64,000 bases of DNA from the NCBI RefSeq assembly GCF_004011825.1, contig NZ_RKLO01000001.1, positions 209,575 to 273,574 on the forward strand. The letters run 5' to 3'. Numbering within the stretch: the first letter of the stretch is position 1; every line of letters begins with the position of its first letter. Shown piece after piece: positions 48,462 through 57,958 of this stretch. The DNA comes from Rhodococcus xishaensis (lineage in GTDB: Bacteria > Actinomycetota > Actinomycetes > Mycobacteriales > Mycobacteriaceae). The notes under the pieces are model-generated. The model made no database searches, was not told where the DNA came from, and saw only the letters and a list, made by a program, of their open reading frames with translations. A program made the position numbers and the translations under genes.

Positions 48462-49702
48462 CGGCGGCGTGTGCACCGATCACACGAGGACCACAGCCCC
48501 TGTTGAAGGGGCGAGTTCTGGTGTTCGCAGCAATCGCGATGTCGGCGCTGTCCCTGCGACTCGCGGTCACCTCGTTCACCCCCCTCGCGTCGCAGATCAG
48601 CGACGATCTCGGCTTCTCGTCCACGGTCGTCGGCGTGTTCGGCATGGTGCCGACCGCGATGTTCGCGGTGTTCGGGCTCCTCACGCCGGCACTTGCGCGC
48701 CGTATCGGGCACGAACGGACTGCATTGCTCGGAATGTCGATGGCCGGTTTCGGCATGCTCACCCGGGCGATGGTGTCGGACACGTGGTCGCTGCTGGCTC
48801 TGTCCGCGCTCGCGCTCGGTGGCATGGGCATCGGCAACGTCGTCATCCCGCCGTTGGTCAAGCGATACTTCAGCGATCGGGTGGCGCTGATGAGTTCTAT
48901 TTACATCGCAGGTCTGCAGACGGGTACGATCGTCCCGGCGCTGGTCGCGGTGCCGCTCGCGGACTCGTTCGACTGGCGATTCTCGATGGGGGTCTGGTCG
49001 CTGCTCGGCTTCGCGGCTGCCGCGCCGTGGCTGGCGGTGCTCGTCCGCGACCCCAGGACGGGCGCCGACGCCGCACCGAAGAAACCGACGGCCGAGCCGC
49101 GGGGGCCCGGGCGAGCGTGGCGTTCTCCGGTCGGCTGGGGCATGGCCTTCATGTTCGGCACGACGGCGCTGATCACGTACTCGATGTTCACGTGGATCCC
49201 GGAGATTCTCACCGTGGCCGGAGCGAGCGCGGCGTTCGCCGGGACCATGGTGGGGCTGTTCGCGTTCGTGGGCTTGATCGCCGCGTTCGTCGCTCCGAAC
49301 CTGTGCGCCCGGATGCACAATCCGTTTCCGATCGTCGTGGGCTGTGCGGTCTGCTATCTGGTCGGATTCGCCGGGCTGCTGATCGTGCCGATGTCGGCGC
49401 CGATCTTGTGGGTGGTCGCGATCGGCCTCGGGCCGAGCACGTTCCCGATGTCGCTGACGTTGATCAATCTGCGGACCCGCACCCAAGCGGGTTCGACGGC
49501 ACTCTCGGGTTTCACGCAGGGCGTCGGTTACACGATCGCATGCATCGGGCCGTTGATGTTCGGTGTGCTGCACGAGTCCACGGGTGGCTGGGAAGTGCCG
49601 TTTGCCCTGCTCGGGCTCGCGGTCGGCGTCGTTCTTATCTCGGCATGGGCGGCATGTAAGCCCCGTATGCTCGAGGACACATGGGGCGCCAGAGCGTCCT
49701 GA
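48455..49702 (+). CDS. MFS transporter of the CynX/NimT family
   Basis: 415-aa inner membrane transporter with 12 predicted helices and MFS loop motifs, for example ALARRIGHERTALLGMSM between helices 2 and 3. CynX relatives move cyanate, nitroimidazoles or other small anions, and this copy precedes the nitrate operon, so a nitrogen-related solute is possible but unproven. ATG 48455 fits leaderless initiation from TATGAT eight bases upstream; TTG 48446 lies inside the promoter. Confidence 0.85.
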   Translation: MTAAACAPITRGPQPLLKGRVLVFAAIAMSALSLRLAVTSFTPLASQISDDLGFSSTVVGVFGMVPTAMFAVFGLLTPALARRIGHERTALLGMSMAGFGMLTRAMVSDTWSLLALSALALGGMGIGNVVIPPLVKRYFSDRVALMSSIYIAGLQTGTIVPALVAVPLADSFDWRFSMGVWSLLGFAAAAPWLAVLVRDPRTGADAAPKKPTAEPRGPGRAWRSPVGWGMAFMFGTTALITYSMFTWIPEILTVAGASAAFAGTMVGLFAFVGLIAAFVAPNLCARMHNPFPIVVGCAVCYLVGFAGLLIVPMSAPILWVVAIGLGPSTFPMSLTLINLRTRTQAGSTALSGFTQGVGYTIACIGPLMFGVLHESTGGWEVPFALLGLAVGVVLISAWAACKPRMLEDTWGARAS

Positions 49703-49834
49703 CCAGCGAGTTCGTCAATCTCACCGGTCTGATCCGCGCGCGTGAGGGACTGTTGACGGACGGGTCATCAGGGGCAGCACTGACGCAACACCCGCCTCTT
49801 ACCTTTGGGTTTCCGATACAGGTAGGAGGCCCAG

Positions 49835-51292
49835 GTGACCACTCTCTCCGATCAGCCCAAACAAGGGCAGGACGCGCGCGCCGGTAAGGCACCCGTAGTG
49901 CGCGGGCACTACATCGAGCATTGGGACGCCGAGGACGTCGATGCCTGGGAAGCCGGCGGCAAGGACATCGCCCGCCGAAATCTCGTGTGGTCGGTGATCG
50001 CCGAACACGTCGGCTTCTCGGTCTGGTCGGTCTGGTCCGTGATGGTGTTGTTCATGCCGTTCGACGTGTACGGCATCGACGCGGCGGGCAAGTTCTTCCT
50101 CGTAGCGGTCCCGGCACTCGTCGGCGCGCTGCTCCGGATCCCGTACACGGTAGCTACGGCCCGCTTCGGTGGCCGTAACTGGACGGTGTTCAGCGCGCTC
50201 TTGCTGCTGGTCCCGACGCTGCTGACGCTGTGGCTCATGGTGAACCCGGGCGCGTCATACACGATGTTCATGCTGGCAGCAGCTACGGCGGGCGTCGGCG
50301 GTGGCAACTTCGCATCGTCGATGACCAACATCAACGCGTTCTACCCGCAACGACTGAAGGGCTGGGCGCTCGGGCTGAACGCCGGCGGCGGCAACATCGG
50401 CGTGCCGGTCATCCAGCTGGTCGGCCTGATGGTCATCGCGACCGTCGGCAACACCGAGCCGTACCTGGTGTGTGCCATCTACCTCGTGCTCATCGCTGTC
50501 GCGGCCGTCGGCGCGGCACTGTTCATGGACAACCTCGGCAACCAGAAGGCCGATCTGCGTTCGATGCTCGAAACGCTGCGGTTCCGTGACTCGTGGATCC
50601 TGAGCTTCCTCTACATCGGCACCTTCGGCTCGTTCATCGGGTTCAGCTTCGCGTTCGGTCAGGTCCTGCAGATCAACTTCCTCGCCGGCGGGGACACCCC
50701 GGCGCAGGCCTCGCTGCACGCCGCACAGATCGCGTTCCTCGGACCGCTGCTCGGCTCCATCTCGCGTCCGTTCGGCGGTCGACTCGCCGACCGAATCGGC
50801 GGTGGCCGCATCACCCTCTACACGTTCGGGGCGATGGTCCTGTCCACTGCGATCCTGGTCGTGGCAGGGTCGATCGACGACGCTACTCCCGGCGCCGCGT
50901 CTGGCACCGCCATGACGGCACTCATAGTCGGTTTCGTTGCACTGTTCGTGCTCTCGGGTATCGGCAACGGCTCGGTCTACAAGATGATCCCTTCGATCTT
51001 CGAGGCTCGCTCTAAGACGCTGGACGGTCTCGACGACGAGGGTCGTAAGGCCTGGTCGCGCAACATGTCGGGCGCACTGATGGGATTCGCGGGCGCGGTC
51101 GGCGGTCTCGGTGGAGTCGGGATCAACCTGGTGCTGCGGGCCTCGTACCTCAGCCCCGCCCAGTCGGCGACCACGGCGTTCTGGGTGTTCCTCGGCTTCT
51201 ACGTCCTGTGCGCGGTGGTGACGTGGTTCGTGTTCGTGCGCCGCACTGCCGCCAAGGAGGGCGCCGGACAACCGATCGCGGTGAAGCCGTGA
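49835..51292 (+). CDS. narK: nitrate/nitrite transporter, NarK type
   Basis: 485-aa MFS nitrate porter. The signature GGGNFASSMTNINAFYPQRLKGWALGLNAGGGNIGVPVIQL is present in parts, including GNFASSM and GLNAGGGNIGVP, and the second conserved segment is GSIGxxRP-like GSISRPFGGRLADRIGG. It imports nitrate for assimilation. GTG 49835 follows AGGAGG. It overlaps the nitrate reductase start (GTGA) and so heads the coupled operon narK-nasC-nasB-nirB. No convincing GlnR box was found upstream. Confidence 0.92.
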   Translation: MTTLSDQPKQGQDARAGKAPVVRGHYIEHWDAEDVDAWEAGGKDIARRNLVWSVIAEHVGFSVWSVWSVMVLFMPFDVYGIDAAGKFFLVAVPALVGALLRIPYTVATARFGGRNWTVFSALLLLVPTLLTLWLMVNPGASYTMFMLAAATAGVGGGNFASSMTNINAFYPQRLKGWALGLNAGGGNIGVPVIQLVGLMVIATVGNTEPYLVCAIYLVLIAVAAVGAALFMDNLGNQKADLRSMLETLRFRDSWILSFLYIGTFGSFIGFSFAFGQVLQINFLAGGDTPAQASLHAAQIAFLGPLLGSISRPFGGRLADRIGGGRITLYTFGAMVLSTAILVVAGSIDDATPGAASGTAMTALIVGFVALFVLSGIGNGSVYKMIPSIFEARSKTLDGLDDEGRKAWSRNMSGALMGFAGAVGGLGGVGINLVLRASYLSPAQSATTAFWVFLGFYVLCAVVTWFVFVRRTAAKEGAGQPIAVKP

Positions 51293-53427
51293 CGTCCGCA
51301 GCACCCCTGGCCCCTGAGGCGGCGGCCGCTCCGACGAAGACCCACTGCCCCTACTGCGGGCTGCAGTGCGCCATGGCGCTCACGCCTGGCGGACGATTCG
51401 GGGTGAGCGTGAGCGGCCGCCAGTTCCCGACCAACCGCGGCGGGCTGTGCCAGAAGGGGTGGACGAGCGCAGAACTGCTCCGCCACCCCGACCGGCTCGA
51501 GACCCCGCTGATTCGGGAAGCCGGACAACTGCGGCCCGCGTCCTGGGACGAAGCGCTCGACCGGGTGGTCGACGGGTTTCGGGCCGCGCAGGCGGCCGGC
51601 GGCCCGGATGCGGTCGGGATCTTCGGCGGCGGCGGCCTGACGAACGAGAAGGCGTACCAGCTCGGCAAGTTCGCCCGAGTGGCACTGCGTACGTCGAACA
51701 TCGACTACAACGGCCGGTTCTGCATGTCGTCGGCCGCCGGCGCCGGGATCCGTGCGTTCGGCCTGGACCGGGGGCTGCCGTTCCCGGTCTCGGATCTCAC
51801 GTCCGCCAAGGCGATCCTGCTGGTCGGCGGCAACGTCGCCGAGACGATGCCGCCGTTCGTGGGTCATCTCACCGCCGCGGCGGAGGCCGGCGGGCTGATC
51901 GTTGCCGATCCCCGTCGGACTCCCACCGTCGAGCGTGCGCTTGCCGGCGGCGGGTTGCACCTGCAGCTCGCACCCGGCACGGATCTGCCGCTGGCACTGG
52001 GGATGCTGCACCTGGCGGTCACCGAGGGACACCTCGACCGCGAGTACGTCGACGCTCGTACCACCGGCTTCGACGACGCATGGCTCGCGGCGGCGCAGTG
52101 GTGGCCCGAACGTACCGAGCGCGTCACCGGGGTGCCGGTGGCGGCGATGCGTCGCGCCGTGGAGATCTTGTCTCGCTCTCGTCAATCCGACACCGGCGCC
52201 TACGTGCTCACCGCGCGCGGCACCGAGCAACACGCGACCGGTACCGACACCGTCTCTGCGTGGATCGGACTGGCGCTCGCGTTGGGGCTTCCCGGGCGAC
52301 GGGGCAGTGGCTACGGCGCCGTCACCGGACAGGGCAACGGTCAGGGTGGACGTGAGCACGGGCAGAAGGCCGACCAGCTGCCCGGCTATCGCAAGATCAC
52401 AGATCCTGCTGCCCGCGAACACGTTGCACAGGTGTGGGGTATCGACCCGGCCGAGCTTCCCGGGCCGGGGCGCAGCGCGTACGAACTGCTCGACGCGCTG
52501 GGCCAGCCCGATGGGCCCCGAGCGCTGATGGTGCACGGCGCGAACCTGGCGGTGTCGGCGCCGCGCGCCGGCCACGTCGTCGACCGACTGCAATCACTGG
52601 ATCTGCTCGTGGTGTGCGACTTCCTGCTGTCGGAGACCGCGGCCATGGCCGACGTGGTGCTGCCGGTGCTGCAGTGGGCGGAAGAGGAGGGCACCATGAC
52701 GAGCCTCGAAGGCCGGGTGCTGCGACGCCGTCGCGGCGTCGAGCCCCCCGGCGAAGCCCGCAGCGAGCTCGAGGTTCTGCAGGACTTGGCGATTCGTCTC
52801 GGGCAACCGGCATCCCGCTTCCCGACCGCGCCACGTGAGGTGTTCGACGAACTGCGGCGCGCGTCCGCGGGAGGCGTCGCTGACTACTCCGGCATTACCT
52901 ACGATCGCCTGGAGACAGGAGAGGCGCTGCACTGGCCGTGCCCCGCGGTCGATCATCCGGGTACGCCGCGGCTGTTCCTGGACCGCTTCGCAACCGAGGA
53001 CGGGCGCGCGCGGTTCACGCCGGTCGACCATCGAGGTCCCAGTGAGGAGCCCGATGTCGACTTCCCGTTGGTGGCGACCACGGGACGAGTTCTGGCGCAC
53101 TACCAGTCGGGCGCGCAGACCCGTCGGGTGTCCGAGTTGGCAGAAGCTGCCGGACCGATGTTCGTGCAGGTGCATCCCGACACTGCAGCACGGGCCGGGG
53201 TGCGCGACGGCGACAACGCGGTGGTGCTCGGCCGCCGCGGGCGGGTCGAGGTCACGGTCCGGTGTGACGAGTCGATGCGGCTCGACACGGTGTTCCTGCC
53301 GTTCCACTTCGCCGGGGACGCTCGTGCGAATCTGCTGACCAATCCGGCGCTCGACCCGACGAGCCGGATGCCGGAGTTCAAGGTGAGTGCGGTCCGTCTC
53401 GAACCGCGTGTGGGGGTGGCGTCATGA
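51289..53427 (+). CDS. assimilatory nitrate reductase catalytic subunit (NarB/NasC type)
   Basis: 712-aa bis-MGD molybdoenzyme reducing nitrate to nitrite in the cytoplasm. The N-terminal [4Fe-4S] site is CPYCGLQC (from residue 18) with the fourth Cys in GGLCQKG, and the molybdopterin domains include GGGGLTNEKAYQLGKFAR and TGQGNGQGGREHGQKADQLPGYR (key part NGQGGREHG). It ends with a molydop-binding domain (FHFAGDARANLLTNPALDP). There is no C-terminal BFD-like cluster; the next gene supplies one. GTG 51289 overlaps the narK stop, and its own stop overlaps the next gene (ATGA). Confidence 0.92.
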   Translation: MTSAAPLAPEAAAAPTKTHCPYCGLQCAMALTPGGRFGVSVSGRQFPTNRGGLCQKGWTSAELLRHPDRLETPLIREAGQLRPASWDEALDRVVDGFRAAQAAGGPDAVGIFGGGGLTNEKAYQLGKFARVALRTSNIDYNGRFCMSSAAGAGIRAFGLDRGLPFPVSDLTSAKAILLVGGNVAETMPPFVGHLTAAAEAGGLIVADPRRTPTVERALAGGGLHLQLAPGTDLPLALGMLHLAVTEGHLDREYVDARTTGFDDAWLAAAQWWPERTERVTGVPVAAMRRAVEILSRSRQSDTGAYVLTARGTEQHATGTDTVSAWIGLALALGLPGRRGSGYGAVTGQGNGQGGREHGQKADQLPGYRKITDPAAREHVAQVWGIDPAELPGPGRSAYELLDALGQPDGPRALMVHGANLAVSAPRAGHVVDRLQSLDLLVVCDFLLSETAAMADVVLPVLQWAEEEGTMTSLEGRVLRRRRGVEPPGEARSELEVLQDLAIRLGQPASRFPTAPREVFDELRRASAGGVADYSGITYDRLETGEALHWPCPAVDHPGTPRLFLDRFATEDGRARFTPVDHRGPSEEPDVDFPLVATTGRVLAHYQSGAQTRRVSELAEAAGPMFVQVHPDTAARAGVRDGDNAVVLGRRGRVEVTVRCDESMRLDTVFLPFHFAGDARANLLTNPALDPTSRMPEFKVSAVRLEPRVGVAS

Positions 53428-54935
53428 GTACGCGTGTGGTGATCGTCGGCAACGGGATGGCCGGTGCCCGACTGGCCGAGGAGTTGCGTCGGCGCGAACG
53501 GGATTCGGAGCGAGTCGAGATCGTCGTGCTCGGGGCGGAGCCCCGGGCCGCCTACAACCGAATTCTGCTCTCCAACGTGCTGGCGGGCAGCATTACCGCC
53601 CGCGACATCCGGCTGCGTCCGGACGATTGGTGGGCCCGCAACGACGTGGATGTCCGTGTCGGAGTCCGGGCAACGGAGATCGACGTGGACGCGCGGATCG
53701 TGCGGTGCGACGACGGCACTGCGCTCGGCTATGACGAGATCGTCCTCGCGACCGGCAGCACCCCGTTCGTGCCGCCGATCGACGGCATGGCGGCCGACGA
53801 CGAGCGTGTCGTCACGTTCCGGACGGTCGAGGACTGCGACCGCATCGCGGACACGGCTGGGCCCGGGTGTCGGGCGGTGGTGCTCGGCGGCGGCCTGCTG
53901 GGCCTCGAGGCCGCCCGCGGCCTGCTACTGCGCGGGGCGGACGTCACCGTCGTGCATCCCAACGACGTGCCGATGGAGCGTCAGATGGATGAGGGCGGCG
54001 GCAGGGTCCTCAGTGGCGTCCTGTCCGGCCTGGGGGTGCGGCTCCTGCTTCAGCGGCGAGCAGTTTCGTTGCGGCAGGGCGACACCGGCAGAGAGCTCGT
54101 CCTGGACGACGGCAGCACGCTGCCCGCCGACCTCGTCGTGCTGACCGCCGGCGTCCGGCCCGAGACCGACCTCGCCCGGGGCGCGGGAGTCGTCGTAGAC
54201 CACGGCATCGTCGTCGACGACGCGCTCCGCACCAGCGCTCCGAACGTGTGGGCGATCGGGGAGTGCGCACAACACCGCGGCGAGGTGTACGGCCTGGTGC
54301 AGCCCGGCTGGGATCAGGCTGCCGTGGTCGCGGACCGGATCATCGGTGCCGACCCGGATGCCGAGTACGTCGGCACGCCGCCGGTCACCCGGCTCAAGGC
54401 GCACGACATCGACCTCGCCTCTATGGGTGACGTGACGGCCGACCTTTACAGCGCGGACCCACAGGACGACCGCGAAGTGCTCGTCGTCGCCGACCCGGCT
54501 CGCGGCCGCTACGCCAAACTCGTCGTCTCGGGCGAGCGGATCGTCGGCGCCGTGCTGCTGGGTACGCCCGACGTCGTCGGCACGATCACCCAGTTGTTCG
54601 ACGCGGAACTACCGGTGCCGCAGGACCGAATGGCACTGCTGACGGGCCGCGGATCCGCGTCGGCGGAGTCCGCCAGCCCAGCCGGCATGCCCGGCAGTGC
54701 GGTGATCTGCCGCTGCAACTCCGTCACCAAGGCGAATCTGACGACCGCGTGGCGTGCGGGGGCACGTTCGGTGCCTGCGCTGGCGACCGCCACCCGCGCC
54801 ACGACGGGCTGCGGGGGCTGCAGTTCGGCGGTCGAGGGCATCTGCGAGTGGTTGCGAACAGCCGATCCCTCGAGTGAGGCCGACGCCGACAACACAGACA
54901 ACACCCGACCGGCACAGAAGGAAGGTGCGGCATGA
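53424..54935 (+). CDS. FAD/2Fe-2S electron-transfer protein for nitrate reduction (NasB-like)
   Basis: 503-aa protein with the two N-terminal domains of NirB. The FAD/NAD(P) part (1-290) has GNGMAGARLAEEL and VVLGGGLLGLEAARGL. The C-terminal BFD-like [2Fe-2S] domain has CRCNSVTK and CGGC (about residues 430-470). It presumably carries NAD(P)H electrons to the nitrate reductase encoded just upstream. Starts and stops overlap both neighbours by four bases (ATGA). Confidence 0.88.
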   Translation: MSTRVVIVGNGMAGARLAEELRRRERDSERVEIVVLGAEPRAAYNRILLSNVLAGSITARDIRLRPDDWWARNDVDVRVGVRATEIDVDARIVRCDDGTALGYDEIVLATGSTPFVPPIDGMAADDERVVTFRTVEDCDRIADTAGPGCRAVVLGGGLLGLEAARGLLLRGADVTVVHPNDVPMERQMDEGGGRVLSGVLSGLGVRLLLQRRAVSLRQGDTGRELVLDDGSTLPADLVVLTAGVRPETDLARGAGVVVDHGIVVDDALRTSAPNVWAIGECAQHRGEVYGLVQPGWDQAAVVADRIIGADPDAEYVGTPPVTRLKAHDIDLASMGDVTADLYSADPQDDREVLVVADPARGRYAKLVVSGERIVGAVLLGTPDVVGTITQLFDAELPVPQDRMALLTGRGSASAESASPAGMPGSAVICRCNSVTKANLTTAWRAGARSVPALATATRATTGCGGCSSAVEGICEWLRTADPSSEADADNTDNTRPAQKEGAA

Positions 54936-57472
54936 GCGGACGGACCGCGATCGTAATCGGACACGGCATGGTGGGACACCGGTTCGTCGAGGCGCTGCGG
55001 GCGCGCGACGACGCCGACGCGTGGTCGGTGACCGTGCTGTGCGAGGAAGAGCTGCCCGCGTACGACCGGGTGGCGCTGTCGTCTTATGTCGGCTCGTGGG
55101 ACGCGAAGGAACTCGCTCTGGCGGGCAACGGCTTCGTCGACGATGCGGCCGTCGACCTGCGGGTGGGCGTGCGCGCCGAGTCGATCGACCGCGCGGCGCG
55201 CACCGTCACGACATCGGACGGCGACGTCCTCGGATACGACGCGCTCGTCCTCGCGACCGGGTCGTACCCTTTCGTGCCGCCGGTGCCTGGACGAGACAAC
55301 GATCATTGCTTCGTCTACCGCACCCTCGACGACCTCGACGACATCCGAGCGCGAGCCGAGGCGGCCGGCCCCGGGGCCGCCGGTGTCGTGATCGGCGGCG
55401 GGCTCCTCGGGCTCGAGGCCGCGAACGCGCTTCGGCAGCTCGGGATGGCGCCGCACGTCGTCGAGCACAACAGCCGGCTCATGCCGTTGCAGGTCGACGA
55501 GGGCGGCGGCGGGCTGCTTGCCCGGCTGGTCACCGATCTCGGGCTGACGGTCCACACCGGGACCGGGGTCGCGTCGATCGCGCCCGGACCGGCCGGGGTG
55601 CAGGTGGAGTTGTCCGACGGTGAGGTGATCGACGCGGGGCTGGTGGTGTTCTCGGCGGGCGTGCGCCCGCGCGACCAGCTGGCCCGTGACGCCGGCCTCG
55701 ATGTCGCCGAGCGAGGTGGTGTCCTCACCGACATCGGTTGTGTCACATCCGATCCCGCCGTGTTCGCGGTCGGAGAGTGCGCCGCGGTCGAGGGCCAGTG
55801 TTACGGACTCGTAGCGCCGGGATACGCGACCGCGGAGGTCGTCGCGGACCGGCTGCTCGGCGGCGAGGCCGTGTTCCCGGGCGCCGACCTGTCAACCAAA
55901 CTCAAGCTTCTCGGGGTCGACGTGGCGAGCTTCGGCGACGTGCACGCCACCACGCCCGGCGCGCTCGAGGTGGTTCTCAGCGACGCGGCGAAGGGGACCT
56001 ACGCCAAGCTCGTCGTGTCCGACGACGCCCGAACCCTGCTGGGCGGCGTGCTCGTCGGCGACGCGACGGCGTACGGGTCGCTGCGTCCGCTGGTCGGGAG
56101 CGAACTTCCGGGAGACCCCGCGGCGCTCATCTCCCCGGCGGGCGAGAAGCCCGGTGCGGGCTCACTTCCCGACGATGCCCAGGTCTGCTCGTGCAATGCG
56201 GTCACCAAGGGAGAGATCTGCGCCGCGATCGCTGACGGCGCTAGCGATCTCGCCGCGGTCAAGTCGTGCACCAACGCGGGTACCACATGCGGCGGTTGCC
56301 TGCCCACCGTGAAGTCGCTGCTCGCGGCGTCGGGGGTGGAACTGTCGAAGGCGCTGTGCGAACACTTCACCCAGTCCCGGGCCGAACTGTTCGAGATCGT
56401 CCGCGCCACCGGCACCCGTACCTTCTCGGCGCTGATCGCGCGGTATGGCACCGGAAGCGGCTGCGACATCTGCAAGCCCGTCGTCGCTTCGATCCTCGCG
56501 TCCACGTCTGCGGACAACGTCGTCGACGGCGAGTCGTCCGGCCATGTCCTCGACGGCGAGCAGGCAGCGCTGCAGGACACCAACGACCACTTCCTCGCGA
56601 ACATGCAACGCAACGGCACGTACTCGGTGGTGCCGCGGATGCCCGGCGGTGAATGCACCCCCGAACAACTCATCACGATCGGGGAGATCGCCCGGGACTT
56701 CGGGCTCTACCTCAAGGTCACCGGCGGACAGCGGATCGACCTGTTCGGCGCGCGGGTGGAGCAGTTGCCGCAGATCTGGCAGCGACTGGTCGACGTCGGG
56801 ATGGAGTCGGGTCACGCATACGGCAAGTCCTTGCGCACTGTGAAGAGTTGCGTCGGGTCCACCTGGTGCCGCTACGGCGTCCAGGACTCGGTCGGTATGG
56901 CGGTGCGGCTCGAGAACCGATACCGCGGTCTGCGAGCGCCGCACAAGATCAAACTCGCGGTGTCGGGGTGCGCGCGCGAGTGCGCGGAGGCCCGTAGCAA
57001 GGACGTCGGTGTCATCGCCACCGAGAACGGGTGGAACCTGTACGTCGGCGGCAACGGCGGCCAAAGCCCGCGTCACGCGCAGTTGCTGGCCGGTGATCTC
57101 GACGACGAGACTCTCGTCCGCTACATCGACCGCTACCTCATGTTCTATGTGCGCACCGCGGACCGGTTGCAGCGCACCGCGCCGTGGGTGGAATCGCTCG
57201 AGGGTGGTCTCGATCACTTGAAGGCCGTCGTGTGCGACGACAGCCTCGGCATCGCCGACGACCTCGAAGCGGCCATGGCCCAGCACGTGGCCGGATACCG
57301 CGACGAGTGGGCGGGTGTGCTCGAGGACCCCGAGAAGCTGTCGAGGTTCGTGTCGTTCGTCAACGCGCCCGATGTGCCCGATCCCACAGTCGGTTTCGAC
57401 GACTCCGGCCCGCGAAAAGTGCCGGTCATGATGGGCGTTCCGGACGTGCCGGGCCGCCGGCAGGAAAGGTAA
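54932..57472 (+). CDS. nirB: nitrite reductase [NAD(P)H] large subunit NirB
   Basis: 846-aa siroheme enzyme reducing nitrite to ammonium. FAD/NAD(P) domains occupy residues 1-300 (GGGLLGLEAANAL). A BFD-like [2Fe-2S] domain has VCSCNAVTKGEI and TTCGGCLPTV (about 417-460). Nitrite reductase half-domains follow, and the siroheme/[4Fe-4S] cysteines lie in CVGSTWCRYG (about 638) and SGCARECAEA (about 677). It overlaps the preceding gene by four bases and is followed by nirD after 63 bp. Confidence 0.95.
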   Translation: MSGRTAIVIGHGMVGHRFVEALRARDDADAWSVTVLCEEELPAYDRVALSSYVGSWDAKELALAGNGFVDDAAVDLRVGVRAESIDRAARTVTTSDGDVLGYDALVLATGSYPFVPPVPGRDNDHCFVYRTLDDLDDIRARAEAAGPGAAGVVIGGGLLGLEAANALRQLGMAPHVVEHNSRLMPLQVDEGGGGLLARLVTDLGLTVHTGTGVASIAPGPAGVQVELSDGEVIDAGLVVFSAGVRPRDQLARDAGLDVAERGGVLTDIGCVTSDPAVFAVGECAAVEGQCYGLVAPGYATAEVVADRLLGGEAVFPGADLSTKLKLLGVDVASFGDVHATTPGALEVVLSDAAKGTYAKLVVSDDARTLLGGVLVGDATAYGSLRPLVGSELPGDPAALISPAGEKPGAGSLPDDAQVCSCNAVTKGEICAAIADGASDLAAVKSCTNAGTTCGGCLPTVKSLLAASGVELSKALCEHFTQSRAELFEIVRATGTRTFSALIARYGTGSGCDICKPVVASILASTSADNVVDGESSGHVLDGEQAALQDTNDHFLANMQRNGTYSVVPRMPGGECTPEQLITIGEIARDFGLYLKVTGGQRIDLFGARVEQLPQIWQRLVDVGMESGHAYGKSLRTVKSCVGSTWCRYGVQDSVGMAVRLENRYRGLRAPHKIKLAVSGCARECAEARSKDVGVIATENGWNLYVGGNGGQSPRHAQLLAGDLDDETLVRYIDRYLMFYVRTADRLQRTAPWVESLEGGLDHLKAVVCDDSLGIADDLEAAMAQHVAGYRDEWAGVLEDPEKLSRFVSFVNAPDVPDPTVGFDDSGPRKVPVMMGVPDVPGRRQER

Positions 57473-57535
57473 TCGAGGATTAACGCCGCCGAAACACCCC
57501 GACTTTTCAATGGACACAGCACAGGGAGGTCTGCG

Positions 57536-57958
57536 ATGACAGTGATTGAAAGTCAGGTGTCCAGCGATGTCGGTGCCCACAAGGCGCCCGCGGTGGCCGA
57601 GGATCGGTACTGGACGACGGCTTGTATCCGGAGCCACCTCATTCCGGGACGCGGCGCGGCCGTGCTGCTCCCGGACGGCAGCCAGGTGGCCCTATTCCTG
57701 CTGGCCGATGGGAGCTTGCGGGCCGTCGGCAACATCGACCCGTTCGGAAGGGCCGCGGTGATGTCACGCGGGCTCGTCGGTGATCGCAACGGCGAGCCGA
57801 CCGTCGCGTCGCCGCTGCTCAAGCAGGTGTTCTCGCTCGTCGACGGGCGCTGCCTCGACGACGAGTCGGTGCACCTACCGGTCTACCCGGTGCGGGTCGT
57901 CACGGAAGATGCTGGCGACTTCGTGCAGATTGGCACGATCCCGGTCGGGTCGCGATGA
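57536..57958 (+). CDS. nirD: nitrite reductase small subunit NirD
   Basis: 140-aa Rieske-fold subunit. As in other NirD proteins the Rieske cluster ligands (CxH pairs) are missing, so it is structural rather than electron-carrying. Conserved parts include RGAAVLLPDGSQVALFLL and PLLKQVFSLVDGRCLDD. ATG 57536 has AGGGAGG seven bases upstream. Its stop overlaps the HemD-like start (ATGA), coupling the reductase to siroheme supply. Confidence 0.93.
   Translation: MTVIESQVSSDVGAHKAPAVAEDRYWTTACIRSHLIPGRGAAVLLPDGSQVALFLLADGSLRAVGNIDPFGRAAVMSRGLVGDRNGEPTVASPLLKQVFSLVDGRCLDDESVHLPVYPVRVVTEDAGDFVQIGTIPVGSR

Noticed and set aside
49703-49834. GlnR box before narK
   Set aside because: GTTTC and GTAGG-like half-sites are present but the spacing does not fit GTnAC-N6-GaAAC.
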